Under the pieces are notes generated by a model. The model searched no databases and was not told where the DNA came from. It was given only the letters and a program-made list of their open reading frames with translations. Shown here piece by piece: positions 63,033-64,000 of a stretch of 64,000 nucleotides of DNA (positions are counted from its first letter, which is position 1; each line of letters begins with the position of its first letter). Position numbers and translations under genes: made by a program. Origin of the DNA: Pedobacter mendelii (GTDB lineage Bacteria; Bacteroidota; Bacteroidia; Sphingobacteriales; Sphingobacteriaceae); contig NZ_BMDJ01000014.1 of the NCBI RefSeq assembly GCF_014635725.1, positions 16,782 through 80,781 of the forward strand, written 5' to 3'.

Positions 63033-63431
63033 TTATTCTGTGGTCATACCATCAAATTCTTCGACATCCTCTTCTGCTGCTTTCTTTGTAACTCTGATTA
63101 TCCCATCCTTATGGTTTGGAGGACCATAAATGGTATACATGCTTAAATCAACCTCGGTATCAGTATTGATAATATTGTGACTAGCCCCTGCTGGCACCAC
63201 AATAGCATCTCCGGCCTTTACGTAATATTCATTACCGTCTATAAAGCATTTGCCATGTCCGCCCTCGAAACGAAAGAACTGATCGTTAGAGTGGTGCGTC
63301 TCTTCACCAATATCCATTCCTGGTGTAAGGTTCATCAGCACCAACTGAAGATATTTACCCGTATAGATTACTTTTCTAAAATTAGTGTTTTCAAGACTGT
63401 CTGCCTCGATGCTGTTTTTAAATCCTCTCAT
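63033..63431 (-). CDS. Cupin-domain protein
   Basis: The 132-residue protein is a single cupin barrel. It has GEETHHSNDQFFRFEGGHGK and then YYVKAGDAIVVPAGASHNII, covering the two cupin motifs with the usual His/His/Glu-or-Gln/His metal set (His-His-Gln visible). It may be a mannose-6-phosphate-isomerase-like or general stress cupin; the ligand is unknown. It belongs to the same minus-strand group as the two preceding small genes. Confidence 0.8.
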   Translation of the reverse strand: MRGFKNSIEADSLENTNFRKVIYTGKYLQLVLMNLTPGMDIGEETHHSNDQFFRFEGGHGKCFIDGNEYYVKAGDAIVVPAGASHNIINTDTEVDLSMYTIYGPPNHKDGIIRVTKKAAEEDVEEFDGMTTE

Positions 63432-63502
63432 TTGCTCGTGATTTTAAATTTGGAAAAATGGCCTTAAGTGGCCATTCTTATATTTTATTTATTTAGCCAA
63501 GC

Positions 63503-63745
63503 TTATGAAGCCATAAGAATGTCTTTTCGTTCTTTAAATTCTTCCTTGCTGATTTCTCCAGAGGCAAATCTTCGATTCAAGATATCTAGCGGCTTATCTT
63601 TTCTGTGTCGCTGTCCAGGTATTTGATAAGGCAAGGCAAATATCCAGAAGATTAAAATTATCCAAATACACCACCAGATAAAATCCATTCCCCAGTAATT
63701 ATTTTCATAAAACATCATAATTCTTCTGTTTTTTTGATCAGACAT
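63503..63745 (-). CDS. SHOCT-domain membrane protein
   Basis: The 80-residue protein has one membrane helix (FIWWCIWIILIFWIFALPY) and a C-terminal SHOCT domain (DILNRRFASGEISKEEFKER), a short helical oligomerisation module common in Bacteroidetes stress regions. An alternative start at Met10 or Met11 is possible. It lies at the start of the minus-strand group and has a palindrome 125 bases upstream. Confidence 0.8.
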   Translation of the reverse strand: MSDQKNRRIMMFYENNYWGMDFIWWCIWIILIFWIFALPYQIPGQRHRKDKPLDILNRRFASGEISKEEFKERKDILMAS

Positions 63746-63869
63746 CTAATCAAAACAAATCTGGTGGTTTTTCGCTGTGATGGGTTATGGAATTCTGTTG
63801 ATTTCTTATATCATTCACACTTTTAAGACTTGTTTTTCGATTCATCCTTTAGGTTAGTTATTATTTCCC

Positions 63870-63885
63870 GATTACAATTGTAATC
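63870..63885. promoter_or_regulatory. Perfect 16-bp palindrome GATTACAATTGTAATC
   Basis: The sequence reads the same on both strands. Its core TACAATTGTA matches the TACAGTTGTA core of the repeat at 62948, suggesting one shared regulator in this cluster. It is too symmetrical and too T-poor at the ends to be a terminator. Confidence 0.45.
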
Positions 63886-63914
63886 AGTAAGTTAATCTGC
63901 ACAAAAATCGGCAA

Positions 63915-64000
63915 TTAAGAATACACCAAAAACGGCAACAAGAGTGCGCAAAAAAACGGCAGGATAATTAAACCCCACCGTTTAATACGACCTTCATCGG
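63915..64000 (-). CDS. C-terminal end of a membrane protein entering from the right
   Basis: The last 27 complete residues before a TAA stop read DEGRIKRWGLIILPFFCALL followed by LPFLVYS, a basic loop then one hydrophobic helix. The frame is open to the window edge. This is the tail of an integral membrane protein of unknown identity, transcribed toward the SHOCT gene. Confidence 0.5.
   Translation of the reverse strand, partial: DEGRIKRWGLIILPFFCALLLPFLVYS

Noticed and set aside
63177..63467. 96-aa plus-strand frame over the cupin gene
   Set aside because: It is antisense to a clear cupin domain.
1..64000. CRISPR array, prophage or rRNA operon
   Set aside because: No evenly spaced long repeats, phage structural genes or rRNA signatures were seen on either strand.

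Overview
The window looks like chromosomal DNA of a Bacteroidota bacterium, most likely a Sphingobacteriaceae member close to Pedobacter. The evidence is the AT-rich sequence, a SusD-type nutrient-binding protein, two large GH78 alpha-L-rhamnosidases, several LytTR and Y_Y_Y/Reg_prop two-component systems, weak Shine-Dalgarno sites, and at least one clear Bacteroidetes-type promoter (TTTG-N19-TAnnTTTG). There is no rRNA, CRISPR array, prophage or complete insertion sequence.

Layout. 1-8.8 kb: the end of a SusD gene, a Crp/Fnr-like regulator, a membrane LytTR protein, a decayed endonuclease/exonuclease/phosphatase (EEP) gene, and a LytS-type kinase plus LytTR regulator. A previously uncalled Thr/Ser-rich 45-residue peptide gene lies between the kinase and its regulator on the opposite strand. 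Small orphan genes follow. 8.8-19 kb: the first rhamnosidase, a degenerate tRNA-Ser, an intact membrane EEP protein, an AI-2E-type permease, an orphan terminator that suggests a small RNA, D-lactate dehydrogenase, an anti-sigma/cupin protein, and a broken Nif3-like gene cut by a 158-bp MITE. 19-25.9 kb: an M1 aminopeptidase, a CoiA-like nuclease pair, a luciferase-like monooxygenase and a CheY-like regulator. 25.9-35 kb: two giant adjacent genes (1701 and 1331 aa) of no recognised family. 35-47.7 kb: DNA ligase D, a Reg_prop/Y_Y_Y kinase with a NarL regulator, and a complete glycerol regulon (glpD-glpK-glpF with a divergent DeoR/GlpR gene). 47.9-56.7 kb: the second rhamnosidase, an aldo/keto reductase next to an AraC regulator with a matching direct-repeat operator, and a YncE-propeller/phosphoesterase. 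56.8-64 kb: a stress-type cluster of Acg-like nitroreductase, phosphoketolase followed by a ruined class I fructose-bisphosphate aldolase, a three-BON-domain protein, a cupin and a SHOCT protein. The end of a further membrane protein enters from the right edge.

How the genes work together. The clearest functional units are glycerol uptake and oxidation, rhamnoside degradation, the AraC/aldo-keto reductase module and the phosphoketolase stress cluster. The best candidates for undescribed biology are the peptide/LytS/LytTR locus (with repeated TTTATAACG-type sites near LytTR genes) and the 9.1-kb giant-protein pair. Four decayed loci (EEP, tRNA-Ser, Nif3-like, aldolase) show active genome erosion. 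Everything here was read by eye; family assignments are from recognised motifs and no database search was run.
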